From Ophiura sarsii (taxonomy: Eukaryota; Echinodermata; Ophiuroidea; Amphilepidida; Ophiuridae), in contig CM069459.1 in assembly GCA_035610835.1 (NCBI GenBank), positions 59,985,817 through 60,049,816 of the forward strand: DNA of 64,000 nt, written 5' to 3'. Numbering within the stretch: position 1 is the stretch's first letter; each line of letters begins with the position of its first letter. The notes beneath the pieces were generated by a model. That model did not search any database. It was not told the origin of the DNA and saw nothing but the letters and a program-made list of their open reading frames with translations. Shown one piece after another: positions 49,320-60,335 of the stretch. The position numbers and the translations under genes are program-made.

Positions 49320-49814
49320 TATCGTATTATCTCTATTAAGCGCCCACCCTTTTTTCTCAATGACTACCAACAAACAATCCCTTATAAGCGCCCACCTTTT
49401 CAATTACCGTAGCACTCTACAACAACATTTTTCACCACGGCGTCCTTCAGTAAAGCAGTACCAGTTAGCCTGGTTCAGTCGCCACCACCGCCCGCTCTCC
49501 CCGATCCCACTAGGCACTTACTGCAATCTAGGATAAGTTTTTTTCTTTCTTACGCAGTTTTTGAACAAAACTGTAACCAATCGTTAGCGATTCGTGTTTC
49601 ACATCTATTCATGGAATGTGATTGAAAAATCATACTTTATTTTTTTTCTATAAGCTAAAATATTATTGGTATGTTTACCGAACAAAATGTCTTTGCAACC
49701 TTGCCGAATTCGACAGTCTCCACGATAAATGAGTTTAAAAACCGGTAACATAATAAGGGCCCACCCAAAATGACTTTGCTAACCGCCCTGGGCGTTTAAT
49801 AGGGATAATATTGT
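49320..49814. mobile_element. MITE with TATTAAGCGCCCACC ends, near the exon acceptor
   Basis: 'tattatctctattaagcgccc' at the left faces 'gggcgtttaatagggataata' at the right; inner 'gcgcccacct' and 'agggcccacc' words are related. It ends about 190 bp before the exon at 50003. Confidence 0.62.
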
Positions 49815-50002
49815 AGGTTAAACCATAATTAACTCAAACCACAACCCAGTTAATGTATGAAGACTTTGTTCCTTCATTGGACCCACAGTATCGTATCTTT
49901 TTACCGTTTTGTTTGTTGATATTTGATTGTGCACGATTGTTGTCGCATGTGCATGACATTATTGTCTTGTCTTCTTTCTCTTCCCCACACTCTGCTTAAT
50001 AG

Positions 50003-51059
50003 ACTAACTACTACCCATCAACACACAACCCCCTCCCCCTCCCGCCAAGACAGTCCCCTAAAGCCCCTCCACGACAAGCACAGATCAGCACCGAGTCGTC
50101 ACCAGAGTTGAAGCCTAGATTGGTCAGACAACACAATACACGAGTAGATGATGGCAACACTCCCCACCCACCCCACCTAAGTGTATCCAATGCACGCCAA
50201 CAACGACGGAGTTACTCGTTTGATTCGGGCATTCTGCACAGCACACCCACCCACCCTGAGACGAACTCATTCAGAAAACAAAAGCGGCATTCCATCGACA
50301 TCCTGGACAACGCAGGATCTCACATCACTGCTTCCCCAGAGCAGATACGTGAACTACTTGCTGTCAACAACGATAAATCAGACATGCCATCTAGAACGCC
50401 CCCACCCGTCCCTAAAAGACTCCCGAACCTATTGAAACATTCACAAAGTGAGGATATATCTATGACAACACAGATACCACTACATGGTAAGACCAGAACA
50501 AAGGTCAAAGGGCAAGACTATGAGTTCATGAGCCCTCAAGCAAATTCACATGGGCAACTATCCCCCCTTAATGAACAACAAAATCAAGACTCAGATTCTG
50601 GAGTTGACATGCCACAGTTGCAACATTCTGAACTAACAGTAAAGAACCAATTGGGTTCATCTGATAGTAGTTCAAGCGGCGCATTGAAGTATATGCGCAT
50701 GGGATCTGGATCGCCCGCACTGATCCTTCGAGACATGGATCTCGGCGATGGTAAATTCACCCGGAGCCAAAGTGCCCACAGTATCAATTGGACACGGCAG
50801 CATTCAGATCAGGCGTCGCCATCCCCACCACCACAGAAATACAAATGGGAAGATGTAACCACCGTGGCAAGGTCAAAGTTTAAGCGGGAAGGCGGGGAGA
50901 GGATCAAGGGAAGGCGGACATTGCTGAAGAACTCTCGGATGTCAAGGAGTGTGGATGATCTGTTGTCTGCTGGAAGTAGTGGTGACGATTTTGGAGGTTT
51001 GAAGGAAGCTGAGAGCCTTAGCGATATACTGGCCAGGACATACGCAGCACCAACCTCAG
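50003..51059 (+). CDS. TNK2: ACK-like kinase: proline-rich tail exon (352 codons)
   Basis: The pyrimidine-rich acceptor '...ttaatag' is at 50002; the donor TCAG|GTAAGCC is at 51060. It enters in phase 0 and leaves with one spare G. I extended it 35 codons upstream of the first start-like codon because the frame stays open back to the acceptor. It opens TNYYPSTHNPLPLPPRQSPK, with a classic SH3/WW-type ligand PLPLPPR, and has a second one (RTPPPVPKRLP). It carries two YxxM motifs, YEFM (50519-50530) and YMRM (50690-50701). The C-terminal part is basic (KFKREGGERIKGRRTLLK), then RSVDDLLSAGSSGDDFGGL. Function: docking tail. Confidence 0.88.
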
Positions 51060-51205
51060 GTAAGCCTATATACTGGCCAGGACATATGTAGCACCTCCTT
51101 CATGTAAGCCTATATACTGGCCAGGACATATGTAGCACCAACCTCAGGTAAACCTATATACTGGCCAAGACATAGGTAGCACCACCTTCAGTTAAGCCTA
51201 TAGAG
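51016..51205 (+). repeat. 44-bp tandem repeat made from the exon's donor end
   Basis: The last ~35 bp of the exon plus its donor and first intron bases ('tatactggccaggacata...gtaagcctata') are repeated four times with 44, 44 and 43-bp spacing. Donor positions are GT at 51060, 51104 and 51148; the fourth reads 'cagttaagcc'. Only the first donor is productive, because the intronic repeats bring an in-frame TAG. Confidence 0.88.
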
Positions 51206-51671
51206 GTGATAGAGAAGCTGAGAGCCTATTACACGGGCCAATTACAGAATAAAGCAGAACCATAACCCTGGGTTCTATTTTTATATATCTGTATGATAGG
51301 TATCCAAGATTTTTGGTTAAGGGGGGCTGGGTTGGAGCAGGGATTTCAGAATGTCACTGTACGAGGATCAAAGCAGGCCCAGTTTACGGGATATCCCGTG
51401 GAGTGTGAACCACCTTCTATTTGTGGTAGCAACCTTTACTGTATAATGCTTACCTTAAACTAGATGTTTCAAAATGACATTGAAACTCATTGAAATCTCC
51501 ATCATATGAACAATGGTACCATCTCGAATCCTAGCTAGGTTTTCAAAGAACGAGAAAAATACACATTTTAAGTTTTAGTTATGTATTTGGTCATATTATA
51601 GATGCAATATGATTTTTTGGTATTTGATATTTGCAGTTTTTATTCACTAGTTTTGGTTCTTGATATTTCAG

Positions 51672-52516
51672 GGCATTCTCCAACCTCCACTACGACAGAT
51701 CAATCCAGCATATACCTAACGCCTCGCAGTTGGAAAACCTACCAGTCTACTACACCATCAGGTGAATCCAATCTAACACACCCATCTGCTCCTCCAGCTG
51801 CATCCGTTGTAGTTCATCCATCTGCTCCTCCTCCCCCTCCCCACGCAGAGCCACTCCCTCCTGTCCCCCCTCAAAGGCATCATCTCATCATGACATCGCC
51901 AAACAAAGATCCGGGTTATATCGACATGAGGTCACCGGAGATTGGTCCTAGTGCTCCTTTCAGACAGGGGATGAATGTGGAGACTTCACAGAGACCTATC
52001 AGTGCAGCGTACATCTCGGCTGATGTGTATTCAGAGCCAAGAACTTACTCCAGGACAATTCCAGAGGAAGACGAACCACTAGCATCAGAGATCACTCCGA
52101 GTGGAGGGGATAAGCATATCTCTATTAGTTTGCAATCAAAACAGAGACAATCTTCTAAGACGAGTCTGTTTAAGGAAGAACATATTTTACCGAAGCAAGA
52201 AACGCACGTATACAGCACGCCACCTGTTGAGCTAGAGGGTTACAATACAGTACCTTTGAGACATAAGTCATCAAGGAGTTCCAACAAAGAACACCATGTC
52301 ATTCCTAACAGACCAGTGTCTCAGACTATACCAGTGCGCACAGAGAGAGCCGTCAGTCTAACCAAGAGCCTTAGCCAGGAGATTCCCCTGCCCAAAAGGA
52401 ATCAACATGTGAGGTTTAATACTGATGAGGGCGCTAGCACCTATGAATCAAGTGAGTCGGTGGAGATGTCAAGAAGCGTTGAAGCAAGGCGACTGAAAGA
52501 ACTACTACCAGATAAG
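51672..52516 (+). CDS. TNK2: ACK-like kinase: second Pro-rich tail exon (~282 codons)
   Basis: Acceptor 'ttgatatttcag' then GG CAT, which joins the spare G as GGG (Gly); donor AAG|GTAAAT in phase 0. It encodes HSPTSTTTDQSSIYLTPRSW, then two similar HPSAPP segments (THPSAPPAAS, VHPSAPPPPPH) and an SH3 ligand PLPPVPPQR. One YxxM motif, YIDM, is at 51917-51928, with further tyrosines in signalling-like contexts (DVYSEP, HVYSTPP, GYNTVP). The end (MSRSVEARRLKELLPDK) is charged and may be helical. No folded domain is seen. Confidence 0.9.
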
Positions 52517-53749
52517 GTAAATGTCTGAAGGGGGGATACTGCATAAAGAATGATTTGCTGGTGTAACATAAAGAAATACAGCTATAGTTTAATCAGTTTC
52601 TAATTGGCGAGAAATGTTCGGCTTTTAGCTCTCCGCGCGCAAAAGTAATCCAAGTGTGGCTGCGTCACGCATATGATGTGCAGTGCGTTTGTTGCCTTTA
52701 GTAATAGTATGCTCACGTCATTCTGTATTCATTCCCTGGTGTAATGAGGCCTCGACAATTTTGAACTGATCAAACTATAGTCTTATTTATTAAGCCTCAA
52801 ATAAGCAGAATACAAGTCTCAAATACCTTTTTTATGTATTTGCTAATGAATTACAAAGTTCAAAGCACAACAAAAACAAGGTGGGGGTGGGGGAATAAAA
52901 GAAAAATCTTTAGTAAGAAAATAAAAGTTGGTAAAGCAATAGGTTTTGTATTATTGGCAAAACTTGAAATTGGAAATGTCATTTGAGTAGGATTTACCCT
53001 GTTTGACCTGAGTTAACATCTTTAATGATTGGATTAAAATTTGTATTCTGTATCTACTTTTGATAAGTCAATCAAGCGGTTCAGGAGGCTGTCAACCCTA
53101 AAATCATGAAATTTATCAAAGGCTGGAACTTTTGAACTATTAATGGATCAAAGGTTTTCGGTCAAAATCAGTTTTTGATAAAAAATGCCGAAATTACACC
53201 AAAATGTTTTGACATAAAAATGTTTAGTTTTTAAAATTTTGACAAAAAAAATGACAAAAATGTGATTATTTTTTTTTTACCTCAAAAATGTTATTTTGGT
53301 CAAAATTTAAAAAAAACCCACAATTTTTATGATAAAACATTTTGGTGCAAATTAGGCATTTTTTGATAAGTCATCAAGCGGTTCAAGGTGTGAACAGTAA
53401 ATGAACACCTGTGTTATTTATACACATGGGGTAGTACAGAGTGTCCCAAAGTGTTCATACCTTTTAAAGATAAATAATGTATAGACTCGGAAAAACTGGT
53501 GGGAATTAAATTAAGAAAGACCTTCAAAATAAAAATATACTGTCTTGAACCCGGTCCCTCTCGCATTCGCAGCGTTGGATTACCCATTTGACCACAGGAG
53601 ACTTTGCACCAGATGAACGAGCACTTATACAAAGCCTCTGTTGAGATTTTCTAGCAGCTGAAATTGATGCAAACCTTTTTAAAGATTTATATCTCCATTG
53701 AAATAATTTGTCATGAAAATCTATTATATTATATTATCATTCTGTACAG
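52517..53749 (+). other. 1.2 kb intron before the terminal exon
   Basis: From GTAAAT to 'attctgtacag'. It holds the family B MITE (52582-52780), AT-rich text, and a minus-strand tRNA-like unit at about 53538-53615 near an 'agagtgtcccaaagt' word of mariner type. No other exon is apparent. Confidence 0.65.
52582..52780. mobile_element. MITE family B copy
   Basis: 'ctatagtttaatcagtttc' plus 'taattggcgag' at the left; 'gacaattttgaactgatcaa' and 'actatag' at the right. The internal 'gatgtgcagtgcg(t/c)ttgttgcctt' word is the same as the 42-bp unit amplified at 38.7 kb, showing the minisatellite grew from a normal family B interior. Confidence 0.75.
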
Positions 53750-53956
53750 ATCTCTATGAAGTCTTGCCTGGAAGCCTTGCAAAAAGCTGATTGGAACTCC
53801 ACCGTCGCTAAGCAACAGTTGTTGATCCGTCATCTTGCCACGACCCTCAACGTGGAACCCTCAACATGTGAAAGCGCCCTCAGGCAAAGCCGTTGGGATG
53901 TGCAGGAAGCAATCGAGGTCGTCAACTCTGCTACTGATATCAGTGTCTGTTTATAA
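53750..53956 (+). CDS. TNK2: ACK-like kinase: terminal exon with paired UBA-like segment
   Basis: Acceptor 'cattctgtacag'; phase 0; 68 codons and a TAA stop. Residues about 5-32 (SCLEALQKADWNSTVAKQQL) and 45-62 (TCESALRQSRWDVQEAIEVV) each show the UBA-type pattern Cys-x(2-3)-Ala/Leu-Leu, a Trp about 4-5 residues on, then an Ala-containing helix. This lines up by eye with the extreme C-terminus of human ACK1/TNK2, which has two such units with the same Cys and Trp spacing. UBA binds ubiquitin and controls ACK turnover. This exon is the strongest single clue to the family besides SH3-CRIB. Confidence 0.9.
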   Translation: MSMKSCLEALQKADWNSTVAKQQLLIRHLATTLNVEPSTCESALRQSRWDVQEAIEVVNSATDISVCL

Positions 53957-56221
53957 CCAAAAATTTTAATTTGATAAATTGAAATAGATGTTTCATTCTC
54001 AACACAAGATAATAATTACCTTGAATTTTCAGGTGTTTCTACCCCTTTCATCGGCAGACTAATGACTCGAACCAACAGTCTTGACCTTTCTGAAATGTGA
54101 CTTCAGAATCAGGTCATTTTTGTGCATTTCTTTGCTACTTTTACCTTCCCATTTGATACCTTTATAGCAACATCAGATTCAGTGGCTCATATTACAGAGT
54201 GTGTAAAAAAAAGGTGTCCCATGGTTTAGAAAATTAATTAAAAATACATGCCATGTCTTTTTGTTTTAAGAAAAAAGAATGTTGGTAAGCCCTATTAGTC
54301 CCCTATCAAATACACTTCGTCCCATTGAATTTCACCACCTAACTACTAAGATATGATCAATTCAGTAACAAGAGTGTGAATCCCACTTTGGCCACTTTTG
54401 ATAGATACATAACAACATCTTTCCCTGCCCAATACAGATTCAGTGTCAAATTCTCATATTAATTGTAATACTTTCACTGCCAAACCAAGCGAAAATGTGA
54501 CGTGTTCTACCGAAACCAGACACAATTGGGCAAGATATCAAAATTGAGTTAGTAATTGATTATTAAAGTAGAGATCTTCAGCTTTACAATGGTACTTTAT
54601 TTTTTAATCAGACTTCCCAAAGCGGAGTTAGATCATTTTCAAGTTCGTCTTTTTCAAAACTCCAAACTGAGATATCGTCCTTTAAAGATGTACTGACAAT
54701 GTACTTACAATGTACTTTAAAAAACCAATAATAATAGGTTTGATTTTTTAATCTGAAACTTTCACAATAATGTTATAAACACTCTGAAGATTAATTATTG
54801 ACAAGAAACTCAAATTTCCCAAAAATCACCCCCAATTAGGTTTTAGGCTATTTCTCAGTTTGGAGCTCTGCCCAATTCCGTCTGGTTTTGGTAGAACATG
54901 TCACAAATGCTGTAAATTGAAATACAGATTTGATCTGGAGAGTTTATAATAAACACCTTGCTAAAAATGGGAACATTTCAGGCGCACTGCAACATTTGTT
55001 GTATACAGCTGTAAAATTTGATGGAAAATGTTTAAATGTGCTGAATTCAGAAACACTTCCACCAAAATTTATCAATTTCTGATTTGAAGAAATTTAGTCC
55101 ATATAGCTTCTTCATTTCAGGAAAGTTTGTCCATTCGTTTAGGACATTTTGAAACTGCCCAGTTTTATGATCTGAAAATGTTTGAATAAAAATTTCCAAC
55201 ATTTTCTAGAAAAATTCTTGAGTTTCAGTAAAAAAATATCTAGATATATAATGTTGTTGTATTCTTATTCAAAATACTGGCAAGTACATGTTACTGTAAA
55301 CGTGGAAAGATAACAAGAATGCTCCAAGCAGCTACCGCTAAAATAAAAACACGCAAATATATTTATTTTGTGTATAAGAGCTTTCAAATCGCAAATTTAA
55401 AAACAAGCGAAATGGTTAAAAATCAGCAAAGCGCGAAAATTGAATTGCACAAAAGTTACCACAGTATATCATCTTCTTATGTACAAAAACAAATATTTAT
55501 GATATGTAGGGACTCTGATAATATTCTTGTTTTACCTGTATTTTAGGTAAGGCAAAAAAAAGGTCTGTCTCATATATATTTGGGAAAATAGCTATGCGAT
55601 TTAACGATTTTCACCCCTTTCAGAGCCAATTTTTTCCCAATTTTTTCAAACAACTAAAAAAACAAAAAATTGGGCTTATCACAGAGGGTTATGCAGGCAA
55701 AAGTGACTACACATACTAATGCGCGTGGATATGAGACAGATCTTTTTTCATGCATTCTTGTTATCATTAATTTTATAAAAGATGCCTTTTGCAACTTGTA
55801 AGTTCTTATTACCTCACACTATGCTCAAAATGTATACTAATTAACCATCATGTTGTGTTATTTAAAAAATCTGCCCATCCAACCCTCTGTTTTAAAGAGC
55901 GGTAGGGTCTAACCAAACTAAGGATTGACATGTGCATCACACATCAACATTATACTCAATTGCTCAATGCGAACATGTTGTGCATTTCTTGAGTTATACT
56001 GCACCTTTGCAATGTAATGTCGCTTGACTGTTTTATTCAGATTGGGGATTGAATGGAGGGGACTTGTGAAATCAGTACACTCTATTTACCTATTTAGAAT
56101 GTTCCCCTAAACAAAAATACTCATGTTTGATTATTGGTTGAAATTTGGCAGCCGATATACAGCGCACATTGAAGCGTTGTTTGTCAATTTCAAGTTGATA
56201 ATATTGATTTCAAATATATTT
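53957..56221 (+). other. probable 3' UTR and downstream AT-rich sequence
   Basis: No further ORF of interest. AATAAA hexamers occur at 54948-54953 and 55185-55190 and could serve as polyadenylation signals, but such words are common in AT-rich DNA. A MITE related to 9380-9592 lies at about 55291-55470, and an inverted pair ('aggtctgtctcatat' / 'atatgagacagatct') lies at about 55560-55745. Confidence 0.4.
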
Positions 56222-56425
56222 TTAACCCCTGAGCACTACCTGCCTAGTTTCTGATTGGTTAATAGCAAACTATATCAATTTGACTAACCAATTAAAATGC
56301 AGCTTCTAAAAAAGTTCACTCACAATCTAATCGCATATACAATCATTCTCACAATGTCTCTGATTGGTGCCATAAATGATATACCCATCTTTCTGACCAA
56401 TCTGCCGGTAGTTCTCAGGGGGTAA
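56222..56425. mobile_element. MITE family C copy
   Basis: TTAACCCCTGAGCACTACC at the left and 'ccggtagttctcagggggtaa' at the right. Its interior 'cattctcacaatgtctctg' resembles the copy at 34661. Confidence 0.75.
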
Positions 56426-56652
56426 GAATTAGAGATGAGTGTTGACTTTTGTTCTCAAAACTATCATCTCTGTAAATGAGCAGAACCATATTATTTATGA
56501 TTAAATATTTAAATTTCAATATGATATTATTTAATGTAATTACCCTATTACCTTACCTTGTGTTGTGGAATATTGGTGACGATATCATTACTAGTTCTCC
56601 TATGGAATAAAGCATATAATCCCCCTAGGGGAGGGGCACTGACATTGGAAAG

Positions 56653-56940
56653 GGATAGGTATGTGCCGCCCCGAAGACCCCTCCCCTTGTTCACCCTCTT
56701 CTGCTAGCTCTTAAGACCCCCTTTTGAGCCTGAATCAGTTCTTAAGACATTGAAAATTCAAAAAATCGTAAACATTTGGCTTCCTAAAACCAAAATTGTT
56801 CGCAAATCTTCGTTATCATTATCATATTTGAAAAACAAACCAGTTCTTAAGCCTTACTTTTTCGAGAAAAACAGTTCTTAAGACCCTAGTTCCGAAGCCT
56901 CCCCCCTTTTTGAGACTCTGGGCGGCACACCCCTACCAAA
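56653..56940. mobile_element. MITE with GGTATGTGCCGCC ends
   Basis: 'gggataggtatgtgccgccc' faces 'gggcggcacacccctacc'; 'ttcttaagac' words are reiterated inside. Related ends at 21405-21635. Confidence 0.62.
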
Positions 56941-58002
56941 AAAAGGTGAGTGCCCGTCGTCCCCCCCCCCCCCCCCCGGATAATACCCCTCTTTTTGCTT
57001 GATTTCAAATCTCAGACCTGTTTGGATGATATATTGCCAAATTACCTTGCGGGATATGTTTTCATTGTTCATATTTTGTATTAAGCCTACCGACCGTACA
57101 CAAAATGTATATGCAAATATTCCTGTATTTTTGTACATAAAATAAGTGTTTGTTCTCTTTTATTTAATCCTATTATTTCTCCGCATATATTGTTTCTCAA
57201 TTCTATGCATTTTATTTAACAGAGTTGTTATGTTTAACCCAATTGATTGAGTGTGACAAGTAGTAGGCTGCTCTTTTTTTCGGCATATTCTATAGTTTGA
57301 TCAGTTCCAAATTGGCAAAGCCTCCTTACAGCAGGGGATGAATACAGAAGGGTCCATTTACAATTTTTCATTCATACATTTTTCCCCGGATTGTTTCGAT
57401 TTTCCCGAAGCCCAAGAAAATGACGTCATGCTATTAATTCCATACCACATGTTTTGACTCGAGGTTTCCCGAGATCTTGCAAATCGTCACTCATAGGTAA
57501 AGGCTTAGTTCAAAACATGTGTATTAAGCCTTCGATCGCCGGAATTGCGGTCTCTGATAGCAAGGTTTTTGTTTTTATGAATGAAAAGCCACGAGCGACA
57601 TCATTTTATTTATTAATAATAACGGAAGGGAATCAAAGAAGGTATGGGTACATCTTAGTGTTTCATTATATTTACAAAGGTAAAAACTGACTACAAACTT
57701 ATGATATTATTGCCACATTGGCGACTTTATTATCCTTTGACTTAAATATTGCACATTATAGATGCTTTGTTAAGCTTATTTCTTTTTGAAAGCGGTTGCC
57801 CGATCAGACAGTATGCCCTGTGATTCAGCTTGCCCGAAAATAAATCTGGTTGCCCCGGGCAATCAAACAGGTGATTTATCGTAGCCTGCACATACGCTTG
57901 GATTACCGACCCTACCTGAGGGGTCAGTTTGCCCGTAGAACAGGGTTTTTTGTAAGCTTTTATACAGATATGGAATGATTTTCAAATGTGTATATGATTT
58001 TG

Positions 58003-58229
58003 TTAACACTTTCCATGCGGCTATTCGGGTTTTTTCAGAAACCTTTCCCAAATTTCAAAGTCTATCTCAAGAATTACTGAACCAAAACGAGGCATGTTTG
58101 TACTTATTTTAATGCATTTCTCATGGTGATTCCAAATAATAATGGTGGTGAAATTCGATAACATTTTGAGAAATGTTGAGAAATTTTGGGACTGTCGTCT
58201 GCAGACGACTGCCGCATGGAAATTGTTAA
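58003..58229. mobile_element. MITE family A copy
   Basis: TTAACACTTTCCATGCGGC at the left and 'gccgcatggaaattgttaa' at the right, with the CTGCAGACGAC core. About 227 bp, same orientation as 32842. Confidence 0.8.
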
Positions 58230-59166
58230 AGGCTACTTAGAATTAATCATGTCTTGCCAAAGAGTGAAAGGAATGGGGATTGAAGGAAGGAGCATATTTT
58301 TATAATTGTGATGATTTTTTTAAATAATTGCTCTTGTTTCAAATTGTTGTCATCCAATTTATGTTTATAAATGCAGAGATGTGACACTTCCGAAAATTTC
58401 TGGATTTCTGGAAATTAGGCCATAAAAATAAATTCCGGAAATGGAAAAAAAAAGTTTTGTTGTATTTTTTTAATATTTGTTTTATTTCCAGAATTTATGT
58501 AATTTCAGCATGAAAAGAGGAAAAAACCAAAACATTAGGGGGTGATACCCTGTAGCCTATTCTCCGTATAAGCCCCCATGAATGTTTGATACCATGCGCA
58601 AGCGCTCGGCCGTGGTCGTTGCGTAATGTTCGCATTTAGTCGATTGATTTTCAGGAAATTTTTCTTTACCTCTGTTACATCTCTATAAATGTTCATGTGT
58701 GTTATATAGAATTTACTGGTGACCTTTATGGGTACCTACAATTGTTTGAAAAATCCAGCATTGTAGGCATTTAAATCTTAAATCGTCCACGTTTGTTTGA
58801 TCACTCTGTTGAATTCTGGATTTTATAAATTCTTACTCGAGACTTAATTATATCTAAGAACAAGCTAGTATGGCAAAATAATGGCCTGGAAATATATATG
58901 GCAAAATAATGTCCTGAAAATATAAGCGAAGTTCTTGTGGGAATGAATGTGAAGTAAATATTCCATCTTGTTTATGGCTTACATCGATAAAACACTAGGT
59001 CTATTTTGTATTCAATCTTGTATAGAAATGTTGATATTGCTTATACATAGCAAAATGGACTCGAACCAAACATATAACATGCACAGAATAATGAATCAGC
59101 TTAGGGCCTGGTCATTATTTGATCTAACATGGTAACAAGACAAAATGTTTTTCTGTCACATTTTGT

Positions 59167-59552
59167 AAGGCCAAGTAACAAAAATTACGTGTTTCAGGTC
59201 CCCGTCCGCACCAATTTTTGATGCCGCTCCAATATTTTTGTTATTTGTTATTTTCCAAAAATTCCTTCAAAATTCCAAAAAAAGTTCGAAAAAACAAAAC
59301 AAAAATCATACCTGTCTTTGTTGTGTGTGAGTGTGTCCATCATTTTCAACTATATTTCGATGACAAAGACGCGAGAAACACTCGTTGGCATAGATAGTGA
59401 TACGAATATTGAAACAATTCTTGCAAAAAGCTTGTAATTTGGCTTCTGAAAAATAACAAAAAAATCCCAAAATAACAAATAGTAAGGGCCGCCCTCACTG
59501 ATTTAAAAAGAAATCCGGACGAGAAACACATTATTTTTGTTACTTGGCCTAA
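59167..59552. mobile_element. MITE with AGGCCAAGTAACAAAAAT ends
   Basis: 'aaggccaagtaacaaaaatt' and 'cgtgtttcaggtcc' at the left face 'acgagaaacacattattttt' and 'gttacttggcct' at the right. The antisense 94-codon ORF spanning it is repeat-derived. Confidence 0.72.
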
Positions 59553-59987
59553 TACAACGCTTACAGCCTCTCTCAGTGTGCAAACATGATAGTGTATTCT
59601 CCTCATTATTGGCTCTTCTCCCTCCTGCAATAACCACTGACCACTCCCTTATTATTTAATTCTAAATATGATTCAACAGTTTGTACATTTCAAGAAGTGT
59701 TGAAGAAAGCCTTGTAAAAATGTATCATATTTATGCTTCAACATTAACAGTCCTTGTTAACAAATTAAGATGGCGTCAGAGACAATTTCAGAGTTTTGAT
59801 GCATCAATGTAACTATTTGTCCTCTTTTCATTCATGTTTTTGTAAGAATTCCAAAAGATGTTGAAGGAATTGTTTGGTTTGGATGGGGCATTGTAAAAAA
59901 ATTGGGTGAGGTCACCTCCCTACAAAAAAATCAATTTCAGGTTCTTGCAGAGGCCATTCATGATTATCTTTTGAAAGAAAATGTGGG

Positions 59988-60335
59988 GAAAATGTACTTT
60001 AGGTCCCAGATCCTGGTATACCAGTATCGTTTAATACTGGAACATAACAGTTGACAGTATCGCTCGATACTGGTACGATAATACTGGAATGCCAAAATTG
60101 TGTTCCAGCATCGATCGATACTGGAATGTTTTTATGTGCCAGTATCGAGCGATACGGTTACACATGCTACCAGTAGTGATTTGTTCCAGTATTGAACGAT
60201 ATTGGTACATGGTGTTCCAGTATTGTATGTGCCAGCATCGTCCGATACTGGAACACTGACTTTGTACCTGTATCAAACTATAATGGGTGTTCCAGTACAG
60301 CCCAGAATCTGTGGATCTAAAGTACACTTTTCCGA
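59988..60335. mobile_element. element filled with 20-bp palindromes CCAGTATCGnnCGATACTGG
   Basis: The outer ends 'aatgtactttaggtcc' and 'ggatctaaagtacactt' are inverted. Inside are seven recognisable near-palindromes at about 60021, 60055, 60105, 60139, 60186, 60232 and 60267, with an additional half-site at 60075. Spacing alternates around 34-35 and 46-50 bp. Most carry a trailing GGAAC/GGTAC. The antisense 98-codon ORF is a by-product. Confidence 0.85.

Larger units (their letters stand above)
41343..50002 (+). other. 8.7 kb intron inside the tail region
   Basis: It runs from the GTGAGA donor to a pyrimidine-rich 'ctctgcttaatag' acceptor. It contains inverted-repeat elements at 41479-42016, 43094-43693, 43714-43936, 44059-44296, 44504-44744, 45001-45315, 46336-46600 and 49320-49814. 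An (AAC)n-rich tract lies at 45125-45260 and a C run at about 48182. The stretches 42.0-43.0, 46.6-48.1 and 48.5-49.3 kb show nothing recognisable. Confidence 0.65.
5843..53956 (+). other. TNK2: ACK/TNK2-family tyrosine kinase gene, 3' part (gene span)
   Basis: Eight exons with consensus splice sites join without a frame break into about 1,415 residues. Domain order is SH3 end, basic linker, CRIB, very long disordered Pro/Ser-rich tail, paired UBA-like C-terminus. ACK kinases have SAM, kinase, SH3, CRIB, proline-rich tail and UBA in that order; no other family known to me combines SH3-CRIB with this C-terminus. ACK is a cytoplasmic Cdc42 effector acting in receptor endocytosis and signalling. 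The kinase domain must lie upstream of the window. The tail here is far longer than in human TNK2 (about 1,040 residues in total). The gene is repeat-laden, with a ~25 kb intron between the linker and CRIB exons. Confidence 0.85.
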
